From an uncultured Bacilli bacterium (GTDB lineage Bacteria; Bacillota_I; Bacilli_A; RF39; UBA660), in the NCBI GenBank assembly GCA_934153945.1, contig CAKPFM010000010.1, positions 1 to 50,157 of the forward strand: a DNA stretch of 50,157 bases. Direction: 5' to 3'. Both the position numbers and the translations under genes were made by a program. This document shows positions 23,677 to 32,218 of this stretch, one piece after another. Under the pieces are notes generated by a model. It had not been told where the DNA came from. It searched no databases and saw only the letters and a program-made list of their open reading frames with translations. Position 1 is the stretch's first letter, and every line of letters begins with the position of its first letter.

Positions 23677-26600
23677 ATGGAATTAACAACAAGTTATCAA
23701 AGAGTTGGAAATTCATATATTGGTAATAATTATGGAGCTAATTATTATGTAAATTTATATGCTAAATATAGTAGAACAACAGCACAGCAAACTAGTAATA
23801 AATCTACAATATCAGTGAAAACTACAATAACTTGTAGTCAAACTTCAAGTGCTTATTCAGTTTGGGGTACATGGATTGGAACTTATACAGGATTATTTAA
23901 TAATTCTTATAGTGTTTCAGCAACAGCACAAGGTGGTAGCGAATTAACATTAGATGAACGAAGTATAGAAGTATCACATAATGATAATGGAAAATATTCA
24001 ACAACAATAGGACTAACAAATGCAGATGGTCCATTAAGTAATACTGGTGCTACAAGTATTGCCTCAACAAGTATTTCATTACCACAAATTCCTAGATATG
24101 CAACTTGTAATCAATCATTAAATAGTAAAACTGAAACTACGATAAAAATGAATTGGTCGTCTGATAATACTATAGATTATGTGTGGTATTCAAAAAATAA
24201 TGGCTCTAGTTGGACAGCTATAGGTAGTGTAAATGCTACAAGTGGTTCATATAGCATAACAGGATTATCACCAAATACTGCTTATAATATAAAAACAAGA
24301 GTTAGAAGAAAAGATAGTCAGTTAACAACTGACTCAAGTGCTTTGAGTGTTACAACATATAAAGCACCAACACATTCTTTAAAATCTAAAACCGAAACAA
24401 GTATAGTTATGAATTGGAGTGCAGATTCTACAATAGATTATATCTGGTATAGTAAAGATAACGGAACAAATTGGACAGGTGTTGATGTTACAGATGGAAC
24501 AAGTGGAACATATACAATATCTGGGTTATCTGCAAATACTACATATAATGTTAAAACTAGATTAAGAAGAAAAGCAACACAAACAACATATGATTGTTCA
24601 GCAATTAGTATTACAACATATAATTATCCATATGTAACAGCCGTAACAACTAGTAATTTAATAATAGGAAATAGTCAAAAGTTAACTTTATATAATCCAC
24701 TTTCAAGAACTGTAACAGTAAAGATGAATAAAGATTCTGCAAGTGGAACTCAATTATATTCAGGAACTACAAATAGTACAAGTATAACATTTACACCAAC
24801 AACAAGCACATTATATGCTAGTATACCAAGCTCTAAAAGTGCTAAATGCGTATATTCTGTAGTTTATTCGACTTCTACAAAAACAACAAGTCAATATACA
24901 TATTCAATAAATGAAGCTAATTGTATTCCAACTTTTAATAATTTTACATATGCTGACGTTGATACAACTATTACATCATTAACTGGTAACAATCAATTAT
25001 TAGTAAATAATAATTCTAATTGTCAATTTACTATATCTACATCTAATAAAGCTACAGCAAAAAATAGTGCATCAATAGTTAAATATAAATGTGAATGGGG
25101 AAGCAAATCAACAGAAGTTAGCTATTCTTCAACTGCAAATGTAACAGCAAGAGTTGATGATTCTACAGGTAATACATTAAAAGTAACAGCTATAGATAGT
25201 AGAGGTTTATCTGCTTCTGTAACTAAAACTATAACAAATATTGCTTATGTAAATGCTATAGTTAATGAAGCAACACCAGAAAGAAAAGATGGAATTGATG
25301 TAGAAACATATTTAAAATTAAAATTAACTTTATGGAATGGTAATTGGAAAAATGGAAGCGATACAGCATACAATAACCAATTAAAATATGTAGGATATAG
25401 AGTTTATGATGGTTCTAGTTGGACAAGTTATTTTGATATAACTAGTACTGTAAAAACTGATATGAGTTCTTATACTAGTGGTAATTCATTAATAATAAAT
25501 GTTCCTATTAGTAAGAAAATGACTATCCATGCTAATGGTACAAGTGGTGGATTTGAAATTGGAAAAGAATATAAAATTCAAGTGCTTATTAAAGATGGAA
25601 CATCAACAACAACATTTACACCAGCAAGTTATCAAGCTACTTTACAAGGAACTGTAACAGATGGTAAAGTAGGCTTTTCAAGATATAAAGATAGTAGTGG
25701 TAATTATCATTATGGAATTAATGGTATGCCTAATAGTTCTTATAATTTTAATGTTAATGGAACAGGCAATTTTACAGATGTAAAAATATCAACATCACGA
25801 GCAACATTTGATAATAGTGTTCCATGTAGTGGTGCAATAGAACTTAGTGATATTTATAATTTAAAAAATTATAAAACATATTTAGGAAGTACAAAAATTA
25901 ATAATACATGGTATAACATAATAAGTACAAGACACCGTAATGGAGCTGGTGATGGGAAAGGTTACGGATTATTATTTTATTCTACTTTATTAACTAATGG
26001 TAATTTAATTTGGAATAAACAGACAGGACCAGATAAATGGCAAGGAGAAAGAACGATATTAGATTCTTCTAACTATTCAGATTATGCTTTACCTAAAACA
26101 GGTGGCACATCAAGTGGAGATATAAAAGTTTCAAAATCATCTGGAGATACGTACTTTAGGGCTATAAGAAGTGATACAGGAACAGAAGTTTATTTTGGAG
26201 TAGGTTCAGGTGGAGCAAATCACGGAGTTTGGAGTAGTAAAATGAATAAATGGTTAGTTTATTCAGATGGAACAAATGGTTATTTAAATGGTAATGCAAC
26301 ATCAGCAACCCAAGCTAGTCAAGTTAAAAATACCTTAACTAATCCAACAACTATGACAAGATATTATCCCATTTTCTTTAGTGGGATTGCTAACGAAACT
26401 CCTTATGTACCAAGAACAAACGATGGGCTTCAATATTCTACTCTACAAGGAACAACAAGTGCTATTGGAAGAAGTTTATTAACATTAGGAAATGAAACTT
26501 CTACAGGAAAAGCAGGTAATAAAAGAGGTGAGTTAAGACTTTATTCAGAAAAACAAGGAAATAATACATTAATTCCATTTACCAATATTACTTCATCTCT

Positions 26601-26973
26601 TACAAATTATTTACCTCAACATAGTGGTTATATGACTTGTAGTACATCTTTATATCAAAATGATTCAGGTAGTAACGGAACAATAACTTTAAGTGAAACA
26701 TCTGCAAACTTTGCTTTTTTGGAAATATATTATGGTAAAAATGGACAATGTTGTCAAAAAGTATATAATCCAAACGGAAAAAGAAGTATTTTATTAGAAA
26801 CTTCTTATAGTGCTTCGGCATTCCAAACGATTAGTAAAAGAATTCAAATTAATGGTAATTCAATAACCACTGTTAATGGTACTAGTGGTTATGGAAACAT
26901 ATATAGTGATAAAACTTGTGATATAGCAAGTGAAAACACCATTGAAATATATAAAGTTTTAGGTTATAAATAG
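23677..26973 (+). CDS. tail fibre / receptor-binding protein with FN3 and pyocin-knob regions
   Basis: 1098 residues, Ser/Thr/Asn-rich. The N-terminal ~130 residues resemble siphovirus DUF859-type proteins. Two tandem fibronectin type III-like repeats lie at about 138-229 and 230-315 (each with MNWS...IDYxWYSKxNG and ITGLSxNTxYN-type strings). Residues about 720-810 match a pyocin-knob region (YLGSTKINNTWYNIIS ... QGERTILDSSNYSDYALPKTGGT). The C-terminal ~150 residues are probably the receptor-contacting tip. AAAGGAGTG precedes the ATG. Confidence 0.78.
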   Translation: MELTTSYQRVGNSYIGNNYGANYYVNLYAKYSRTTAQQTSNKSTISVKTTITCSQTSSAYSVWGTWIGTYTGLFNNSYSVSATAQGGSELTLDERSIEVSHNDNGKYSTTIGLTNADGPLSNTGATSIASTSISLPQIPRYATCNQSLNSKTETTIKMNWSSDNTIDYVWYSKNNGSSWTAIGSVNATSGSYSITGLSPNTAYNIKTRVRRKDSQLTTDSSALSVTTYKAPTHSLKSKTETSIVMNWSADSTIDYIWYSKDNGTNWTGVDVTDGTSGTYTISGLSANTTYNVKTRLRRKATQTTYDCSAISITTYNYPYVTAVTTSNLIIGNSQKLTLYNPLSRTVTVKMNKDSASGTQLYSGTTNSTSITFTPTTSTLYASIPSSKSAKCVYSVVYSTSTKTTSQYTYSINEANCIPTFNNFTYADVDTTITSLTGNNQLLVNNNSNCQFTISTSNKATAKNSASIVKYKCEWGSKSTEVSYSSTANVTARVDDSTGNTLKVTAIDSRGLSASVTKTITNIAYVNAIVNEATPERKDGIDVETYLKLKLTLWNGNWKNGSDTAYNNQLKYVGYRVYDGSSWTSYFDITSTVKTDMSSYTSGNSLIINVPISKKMTIHANGTSGGFEIGKEYKIQVLIKDGTSTTTFTPASYQATLQGTVTDGKVGFSRYKDSSGNYHYGINGMPNSSYNFNVNGTGNFTDVKISTSRATFDNSVPCSGAIELSDIYNLKNYKTYLGSTKINNTWYNIISTRHRNGAGDGKGYGLLFYSTLLTNGNLIWNKQTGPDKWQGERTILDSSNYSDYALPKTGGTSSGDIKVSKSSGDTYFRAIRSDTGTEVYFGVGSGGANHGVWSSKMNKWLVYSDGTNGYLNGNATSATQASQVKNTLTNPTTMTRYYPIFFSGIANETPYVPRTNDGLQYSTLQGTTSAIGRSLLTLGNETSTGKAGNKRGELRLYSEKQGNNTLIPFTNITSSLTNYLPQHSGYMTCSTSLYQNDSGSNGTITLSETSANFAFLEIYYGKNGQCCQKVYNPNGKRSILLETSYSASAFQTISKRIQINGNSITTVNGTSGYGNIYSDKTCDIASENTIEIYKVLGYK

Positions 26974-26985
26974 GAGGAGTTAAAT

Positions 26986-27282
26986 ATGGCTTTATTAAAA
27001 AATATAGAATTAGAAAATGGAATAGCAACTAACTATCATAGAATTGTTAGTTTAAATTCAATAGTAAACAATCAAAATATTATAGAAGTAGCGTCTTATA
27101 TTAATCAAAATAAAAGAAATGAAGAAAAAGAATATTATGATTCTGATGATGAAAATAAATCAATGAATGTGTTTATAAACACTATATATTACAACACAGA
27201 TTATGATGAAAATATGAGCGTCAAAACAGCTTATAATTATTTGAAATCATTAGATGAATTTAAAGATGCGGAGGATGTGTGA
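26986..27282 (+). CDS. small tail-region protein of unknown function
   Basis: 98 residues, acidic, with a segment YYDSDDENKSMNVFINTIYYNTDYDE. A strong TAGGAGG site precedes the ATG. Its place between fibre and lysis genes suggests a baseplate accessory or chaperone role, without further support. Confidence 0.55.
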   Translation: MALLKNIELENGIATNYHRIVSLNSIVNNQNIIEVASYINQNKRNEEKEYYDSDDENKSMNVFINTIYYNTDYDENMSVKTAYNYLKSLDEFKDAEDV

Positions 27283-27283
27283 T

Positions 27284-27583
27284 ATGGAACAATTTATTAA
27301 TTTAATACCCCAATTAGCAACATTAATAACTTCATGCAGTGTTATATTAGTAGCAGTTAAAAAGTGGTTAGTAGAACCAACAAATAAAAAAATAGAAGAA
27401 TTTGAGTTATCCAGCATAAAAACCGATTTAGTAAATTTTATAAATGAAGCTGAAAATGGAATAGAAAAATCCGATATTCAAAGATTAAATGCACATGAAT
27501 TATATGATAGATATAAAAAATTAGGTGGGAATAGTTATGTGCATGATCATTTTGAAAAATTATTGAAAGAAGGTAAGATATAA
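27284..27583 (+). CDS. membrane-anchored phage protein, holin-like or lysis accessory
   Basis: 99 residues from the ATG at 27284 with GGAGG 9 bases upstream. One hydrophobic segment at about 6-28 (LIPQLATLITSCSVILVAV), then a charged helical cytoplasmic tail. Directly before the holin-like gene and coupled to it. Could be a second holin or a regulator of lysis. Confidence 0.55.
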   Translation: MEQFINLIPQLATLITSCSVILVAVKKWLVEPTNKKIEEFELSSIKTDLVNFINEAENGIEKSDIQRLNAHELYDRYKKLGGNSYVHDHFEKLLKEGKI

Positions 27584-27930
27584 TGATTAATGATTTAATG
27601 ACAGTATTATATATGCTAATCTTATTAGCTATAGTATTTATAACAAATACTACGCTTGGTGTAATAATAGCAAACAAGAAAGCAGAATTTAATTTAAAGA
27701 AATTTTTAAGTGGTATAGGTAAAGGTATTGTAATAGCAATTTGTATGCTACTATTTTGTATCACTTTAGAGCTTATACCAAGCGTTTTAGGACAAGTAGG
27801 TATAACAATACAAGATGAACTAATAACAGTTGTAGAAGTTGTTTTAATGACTTTTACAGCATATAAAAAATATGCACTAGATTGCATAGATAAATTTAAA
27901 ACTATTTTAGGTGTAGAGGAGAGTGAATAA
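27583..27930 (+). CDS. phage holin (LL-H-like)
   Basis: 115 residues with two or three membrane segments (about 5-28, 44-66 and possibly 75-92) and a charged C-terminus (KYALDCIDKFKTILGVEESE). Immediately before the endolysin, the usual place of the holin that releases it. TAATG overlap with the previous gene. Confidence 0.7.
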   Translation: MINDLMTVLYMLILLAIVFITNTTLGVIIANKKAEFNLKKFLSGIGKGIVIAICMLLFCITLELIPSVLGQVGITIQDELITVVEVVLMTFTAYKKYALDCIDKFKTILGVEESE

Positions 27931-27931
27931 T

Positions 27932-28627
27932 ATGAGATTTAATAGTGCTCATGAGTTCTTGCTTTATGTTGATGGTAAATCAATGTGGGGTGGAGAATGT
28001 GTACAATTATTTAATGGATTTATGAAAGAAATGTACGGAAGTGAAAATCAAATTTTTTGTACTGCTTCAGGATATGCTAAAGATATTTGGAATCAAAGAA
28101 AAACAAATGGTGTATTGAAATTCTTTGACGAAGTGCCAGTTAATAAAATGGTAGATGGCGACTGGGTAATTTATGATAATTGTAAATATGCCCAACATTC
28201 ACATATTGGAATGTTTAGAAAAGATAATGGTGATGGTACTTTTGTATGCTTACAACAAAATGATTATAGACATCCAAAATCAACAGCTCAAGATAACAAT
28301 ACTTACGATGGAATAATGGGAGCATTAAGATTAAAGGACTGGCATAAAGAAGAAAAAGAAAACAACATTAAATATCTTAATTTAAATCCAGAGGCAGACA
28401 CTTGGAGAGTATATGCTATGAATGTTGCTCCTGTTAAAGGTAATGAATGTAAAATATTATACCCATCAAGATTTAATGGATTGTCTTACACAATTAAAGG
28501 CTATACTCAACCTAATGTAGCAATTATAGAAACAAGAGATTTTGGACAAGTTCAAATCTACATTGGACAAGATGTAGCTAATATGTTTAGTATAACTGAT
28601 AGTCCTATTTATGGATTAGTAAAATAA
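27932..28627 (+). CDS. CHAP-domain endolysin
   Basis: 231 residues. The N-terminal CHAP cysteine peptidase/amidase has C23 in GGECVQLF and H91 in SHIGMF, followed by a possible acidic/Asn partner (LQQND). The C-terminal 80 residues (from about 150) are beta-rich and resemble an SH3b-type wall-binding domain. It cleaves peptidoglycan at the end of the lytic cycle. The ATG at 27932 is preferred; GTG 27923 lies too close to its GAGGA. Confidence 0.85.
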   Translation: MRFNSAHEFLLYVDGKSMWGGECVQLFNGFMKEMYGSENQIFCTASGYAKDIWNQRKTNGVLKFFDEVPVNKMVDGDWVIYDNCKYAQHSHIGMFRKDNGDGTFVCLQQNDYRHPKSTAQDNNTYDGIMGALRLKDWHKEEKENNIKYLNLNPEADTWRVYAMNVAPVKGNECKILYPSRFNGLSYTIKGYTQPNVAIIETRDFGQVQIYIGQDVANMFSITDSPIYGLVK

Positions 28628-28708
28628 AAAATGTTTATTACACTATTTTTCGACAAATATCTACAATAATTAATGTTAATATATGACCTCAACAGGGGGA
28701 ATTAAAAA

Positions 28709-28783
28709 ATGAAAAAAAAGAAAATAGTTGTAGAATTTGTAATTGTAACTATATTGTATATAATAATTAGTATAATAATATAA
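28709..28783 (+). CDS. 24-residue hydrophobic membrane peptide
   Basis: Starts with four lysines and then is almost entirely I, V, L, F, T and Y (MKKKKIVVEFVIVTILYIII). A GGGGGA ribosome site lies 8 bases before the ATG and a strong terminator follows immediately, so it looks like a small independent unit. It may be a type I toxin-like or lysis-related peptide; no antisense RNA is proven. Confidence 0.5.
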   Translation: MKKKKIVVEFVIVTILYIIISIII

Positions 28784-28812
28784 AAAAAGTAGCTCTTCAA
28801 AGCTACCTTTTT
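28783..28812 (+). terminator. terminator after the small membrane peptide
   Basis: GTAGCT (28789-28794) and AGCTAC (28801-28806) pair around CTTCAA, flanked by A6 and CTTTTT. This is the last clear phage-side transcription signal. Confidence 0.75.
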
Positions 28813-28839
28813 AGTTACTAATTAATGGACTTAATTTTT

Positions 28840-28956
28840 GGCCTTATTTTGGTCTTATTTTGGTCTTGTTTTATGTCAATATTAATTAATTTTAATTGAT
28901 TTTATATTGACAATTTCAAAACAAATTATTGACATTTTTATTTATAAAATAAGGCT
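28840..28956. repeat. repeat-rich spacer at the prophage right end
   Basis: Nothing codes here. Three tandem partial repeats of TTATTTTGGTC occur at about 28845-28870. GCCTTATTTT (about 28842-28851) recurs inverted as AAAATAAGGC (28947-28956). Several TTGACA/TGTCAA words lie between. Tandem and inverted repeats close to a tRNA gene are consistent with integrase arm sites or the attachment region, but the matching left end is not in view. Confidence 0.4.
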
Positions 28957-28990
28957 TTTCTTTAAATTTAAAGCATTTTTAATAAATTAA

Positions 28991-29067
28991 TGGTGGACCC
29001 TGTAGGACTCGAACCTACGACCGCCCGGTTATGAGCCGGATGCTCTAACCAACTGAGCTAAGGGTCC
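28991..29067 (-). tRNA. tRNA with CAU anticodon, probably tRNA-Ile2
   Basis: 77 bases with encoded CCA. Acceptor GGACCCT/AGGGTCC, D stem GCTC/GAGC, anticodon loop CTCATAA (anticodon CAT), T loop TTCGAGT. The body (AGCTCAGTTGGTTAGAGC... GGTCGTAGG) closely resembles Bacillus tRNA-Ile2, whose C34 is changed to lysidine to read AUA, more than elongator tRNA-Met. AUA is very frequent here. The 3' end faces the prophage. Confidence 0.9.
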
Positions 29068-29204
29068 GTTTTTCCATTACTTCTATATATTAACATAATA
29101 AAAATAAAAATTCAACAAAAAAATAAAAAAATATTTAAATTTTGATAATTATTACAATAGTGTTCAATTTAAAACAATTGTATAAAATAATTAAGGGGGT
29201 ATAT

Positions 29205-30152
29205 ATGATAAATAATTTAATAGGTAATACACCTTTAATAAAAATTAAATATGAATATAATGGACAAATAAAAAATATATATACTAAATTAGAATTTTAT
29301 AATTTATCAGGAAGTATTAAAGATAGAGTAGCATACTACATGATCAATAAAGCAAAAGAAAAAGGAATATTAAAAGAAAATATGCCAATTATAGAAGCAA
29401 CAAGTGGTAATACCGGAATTGCTCTATCAGCTTTAGCGGCATACTATAAACATCCTATATATATTTTTATGCCAGACTGGGTAAGTACTGAAAGAGTAAA
29501 AATAATGGAAATGTATGGGGCACACGTTATATTAATTTCTAAAGAACAAGGTGGATTTAAAGAATGCATTAAAAAGGCAAAAGAACTTTCAAAAGAAATA
29601 AACGGTTTTTATATAAATCAATTTTCAAATAATGATAATGTTTTAGCTCACTATGAAACAACTGGAAAAGAAATAGTAAATAAAATAAAGGTAGATGGAT
29701 TTATTACTGGAATAGGAACGGGTGGAACACTAGTAGGAATATCAAAGAAACTAAAAGAAATAAATAATGCTAAAATATATGCTATCGAACCTAAAAATAT
29801 GTCTTTAATAAAAACAGGAACACTTGGAACACATAAAATAGAAGGTATTGGAGATGAATTTATACCAGATATAGTTGATTTAAATATAATTGATGATATT
29901 ATTCTAATTAGTGATGAAGATGCTATTAAAATGTCTCAAAAACTAGCTCAAAACTTAGGAATAGGAGTAGGAATATCAAGTGGTGCTAATATGATAGGAG
30001 CAGTTTTAATGCATGAAAAAATACCTGGAAATATCGTAACAGTATTTCCTGATGATTTAAAAAAATATATTACAACGGATTTATCAAAAGAAATAAAAGA
30101 AAATAATTTAATAGCAGATAAAATCACATTACTAGATTTTGAAATTATATGA
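29205..30152 (+). CDS. cysK: cysteine synthase (PLP-dependent)
   Basis: 315 residues. Makes cysteine from O-acetylserine and sulfide. K39 in SGSIKDR binds PLP, TSGNT (66-70) is the substrate loop, GTGGT (171-175) holds the PLP phosphate and ISSG (257-260) contacts the ring nitrogen. The ATG at 29205 follows AAGGGGG. Cystathionine beta-synthase-like activity cannot be excluded. It is 24 bases upstream of cysS, so cysteine supply and charging are probably co-transcribed. Confidence 0.88.
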   Translation: MINNLIGNTPLIKIKYEYNGQIKNIYTKLEFYNLSGSIKDRVAYYMINKAKEKGILKENMPIIEATSGNTGIALSALAAYYKHPIYIFMPDWVSTERVKIMEMYGAHVILISKEQGGFKECIKKAKELSKEINGFYINQFSNNDNVLAHYETTGKEIVNKIKVDGFITGIGTGGTLVGISKKLKEINNAKIYAIEPKNMSLIKTGTLGTHKIEGIGDEFIPDIVDLNIIDDIILISDEDAIKMSQKLAQNLGIGVGISSGANMIGAVLMHEKIPGNIVTVFPDDLKKYITTDLSKEIKENNLIADKITLLDFEII

Positions 30153-30176
30153 TATAATATTTAAGAAGGTGATTCG

Positions 30177-31574
30177 ATGAAAATATATAATACATTAACA
30201 AGAAAAGTAGACGAATTTATTCCAAACAATCAAAATGAAATAACAATGTATACATGCGGACCAACTGTATATCACTATGCCCATATTGGAAATTTAAGAA
30301 CATATATTTTTGAAGATATATTAGAAAAAACACTAAATTATATTGGTTATAATGTTAAAAGATGTATGAATATAACAGATGTAGGACATTTAAGTAGTGA
30401 TTCTGATAGTGGGGAAGATAAAATGTTAAAAGGAGCTAAGAGAGAACATAAATCAGTTCTTGAAATAGCCGATTTTTATACAGAATCTTTCAAAAATGAT
30501 TGTTCTAAACTAAATATAACATGGCCTAAAATTGTATCAAAAGCAACAGATAACATAGATATGTATTTTAAAATAATAGAAAATTTATTAGAAAAAGATT
30601 ATGCATATATTAGTGGTGGAAATGTATATTTTGATACATCAAAATTAAATGACTATTATGTTTTAACAAATCATAAAATAGATGATATGGTTGTTGGTGT
30701 AAGAGATGGAGTAGAAGAAGATCAAAATAAAAAAAATCAAGCTGACTTTGTATTATGGTTTACTAAATCAAAATTTGATGATCAAGAACTAAAATGGGAT
30801 AGCCCTTGGGGATATGGATATCCAGGATGGCATATAGAATGTTCTGGAATTTCATTAAAATATTTAGGTGAAAATTTAGATATTCACTGTGGTGGTGTAG
30901 ATAATATTTTTCCACATCATACCAATGAAATAGCTCAAAGTGAAGCATACTTAGGTCATAAATGGTGTAATTACTGGGTACATGGAGAACACTTAAATGA
31001 TAAAAGTGGAAAAATGAGTAAATCAAAGGGTGAATTTTTAACAGTATCACTACTTGAAGAAAAAGGATATGATCCAATAGTTTATCGTTTTATGTGCTTA
31101 AATTCACATTATAGAAAAGTATTAGTATTTAGTTATGATGCTTTAGATAATGCTCAAAATGCTTATCAAAAATTAATAAATAAAATAAAAAATATTAAAG
31201 ATAATTTATCAGGTAGTATAGATAATGATAGTATTTTAGAATATGATAAAAAATTTAAAAATGCTTTAGAAGATGATTTAAATACTTCTTTAGCAATCAC
31301 TATTTTATATGATGTATTAAAAGATGAAAATTTATCTAATCATACTAAATTAGAACTTGTAAAAAAATTTGACAATGCTTTATCATTATCTTTAATAAAA
31401 GAAAATAAAATAGATTCTGATTTAGAAAAATATATATTAGAAAAAATAGAAGAAAGAAAACAAGCTAAAATAAATAAAAACTATGAATTAGCTGATAATA
31501 TAAGAAAAGAATTAGAAGAAAAAAATATCTTAATTAAAGATACAAGAGAAGGAACTACATTTGAAATATTATAA
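30177..31574 (+). CDS. cysS: cysteinyl-tRNA synthetase
   Basis: 465 residues, standard length. Class I signature HIGN at 36-39 within TCGPTVYHYAHIGNLRTY (C27 is a zinc ligand), KMSKS near 279-283, and the zinc-site regions ECSGI and HHTNE. The C-terminal helical part binds tRNA. AAGGTG precedes the ATG. Confidence 0.96.
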   Translation: MKIYNTLTRKVDEFIPNNQNEITMYTCGPTVYHYAHIGNLRTYIFEDILEKTLNYIGYNVKRCMNITDVGHLSSDSDSGEDKMLKGAKREHKSVLEIADFYTESFKNDCSKLNITWPKIVSKATDNIDMYFKIIENLLEKDYAYISGGNVYFDTSKLNDYYVLTNHKIDDMVVGVRDGVEEDQNKKNQADFVLWFTKSKFDDQELKWDSPWGYGYPGWHIECSGISLKYLGENLDIHCGGVDNIFPHHTNEIAQSEAYLGHKWCNYWVHGEHLNDKSGKMSKSKGEFLTVSLLEEKGYDPIVYRFMCLNSHYRKVLVFSYDALDNAQNAYQKLINKIKNIKDNLSGSIDNDSILEYDKKFKNALEDDLNTSLAITILYDVLKDENLSNHTKLELVKKFDNALSLSLIKENKIDSDLEKYILEKIEERKQAKINKNYELADNIRKELEEKNILIKDTREGTTFEIL

Positions 31575-31599
31575 AAGGGTGACTTAATTGTCATCCTTT
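31574..31599. terminator. bidirectional terminator, cysS / DUF192 gene
   Basis: AAAGGGTGAC pairs with GTCATCCTTT (one G-T) around TTAATT, with A and T tracts on both sides. It lies between convergent genes and contains the stop of the minus-strand gene. Confidence 0.8.
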
Positions 31600-31877
31600 A
31601 CTATATTACTTGGAATTTCTACTATATTTTTAACATGTTTTTTAGGTAATATAATTTTATTTTTACCAACATTTTTATATGTATATAATATATTATCATC
31701 TTTGTCTAATAAATAAATATCTAATGGAAAATAACAAAAAAATGTATGTACTCCGTTACAATTTTTAAAATAAATTCCGTAATCAGCACTTTTTTTAAAC
31801 ATAAATCCAATTAATTTATTAAAAAAACTATTGTATTTTTTGATTGATATATTATTGTTATTTATAATAGTATGCAT
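31584..31877 (-). CDS. DUF192-family protein
   Basis: 97 residues from the ATG at 31877, which has GGTG 6 bases upstream; the frame extends further but that part has no binding site and overlaps the promoter. IGFMFKKSADYGIYFKNCNGVHTFFCYFPLDIYLLDKDDNILYTY is the DUF192 (COG1430) pattern. Members are small beta-barrel proteins of unclear function. Divergent from the pilin-like gene. Confidence 0.7.
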   Translation of the reverse strand: MHTIINNNNISIKKYNSFFNKLIGFMFKKSADYGIYFKNCNGVHTFFCYFPLDIYLLDKDDNILYTYKNVGKNKIILPKKHVKNIVEIPSNIVKDDN

Positions 31878-31892
31878 ATAATCACCAAATAC

Positions 31893-31943
31893 ATTATAAC
31901 CTATAAAAAAACATTTGACAAATATATAAAAAAAGTATAATAT
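31893..31943. promoter_or_regulatory. overlapping divergent promoters
   Basis: On the minus strand TTGTCA (31921-31916), 17 bases, TATAAT (31898-31893) for the DUF192 gene. On the plus strand TTGACA (31915-31920), 17 bases, TAATAT (31938-31943) for the pilin-like gene; TATAAT at 31936 with 15 bases is an alternative. The two -35 boxes share five bases, so the promoters must compete for polymerase. Confidence 0.65.
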
Positions 31944-31985
31944 GTATATAGGTAGAGTATATGAAAATCCATTTAGGAGGTAGTT

Positions 31986-32183
31986 ATGATGCATAATAAT
32001 AAAGGACAAGCATTAGTAGAATATTTGTTGATTATTGCAGTTATTAGTGTTGTTGTAGTAAGCGTAGTTAAATTATTGGGTGGCTACTTACAAGATGCAA
32101 TGACTAAATCATCATGTTCTTTAGTTGATAAAGTTTATGTAGAAGGTGCTAAACCTGGTGAAGGTACATGTGTTGACAAATAA
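31986..32183 (+). CDS. Flp-type (type IVb) pilin-like protein
   Basis: 65 residues. NNKGQALVEYLLIIAVISVVVVSVV has a short basic leader, a G followed by Q with E five residues on, and a hydrophobic helix, the arrangement of Flp/Tad prepilins. Two cysteines (C44 and C62) may form a disulfide in the mature domain. TAGGAGG precedes the ATG. No Tad secretion genes are nearby, so it stands alone here. Confidence 0.75.
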   Translation: MMHNNKGQALVEYLLIIAVISVVVVSVVKLLGGYLQDAMTKSSCSLVDKVYVEGAKPGEGTCVDK

Positions 32184-32186
32184 AGA

Positions 32187-32218
32187 CTATTAATATAATG
32201 TTAATAGTTTTTATTTTG
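32187..32218 (+). terminator. terminator after the pilin-like gene
   Basis: ACTATTAA (32187-32194) and TTAATAGT (32202-32209) form a perfect 8-bp stem with a 7-base loop, followed by TTTTTATTTT. Confidence 0.85.

Larger units (their letters stand above)
1..28990. mobile_element. prophage (late half), siphovirus-type, left end outside the window
   Basis: A continuous phage block runs from the left edge to the spacer before the tRNA gene at 28991. It holds packaging, head, tail and lysis genes in canonical siphovirus order, preceded by about 8 kb of tiny overlapping genes of early/middle type. No integrase, repressor or polymerase is visible, so that end lies to the left. Nearly all genes are on the + strand; the single exception is a lipoprotein moron. 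The 3' end of the CAU tRNA gene faces the phage, so attachment in the tRNA 3' end is plausible, but only one end is in view and the core cannot be proven. The packaging, head, tail and lysis genes present look uninterrupted. Confidence 0.9.

Noticed and set aside
28841..28990. Remnant integrase 3' end on the minus strand
   Set aside because: The minus-strand frame across the TTATTTTGGTC repeats is closed by stops within about 20 codons and has no integrase motif.
30763..31077. Minus-strand frame of about 100 codons inside cysS
   Set aside because: It lies wholly inside a conserved gene, is rich in H, L, Y and F as expected for the reverse reading, and has no start signals.
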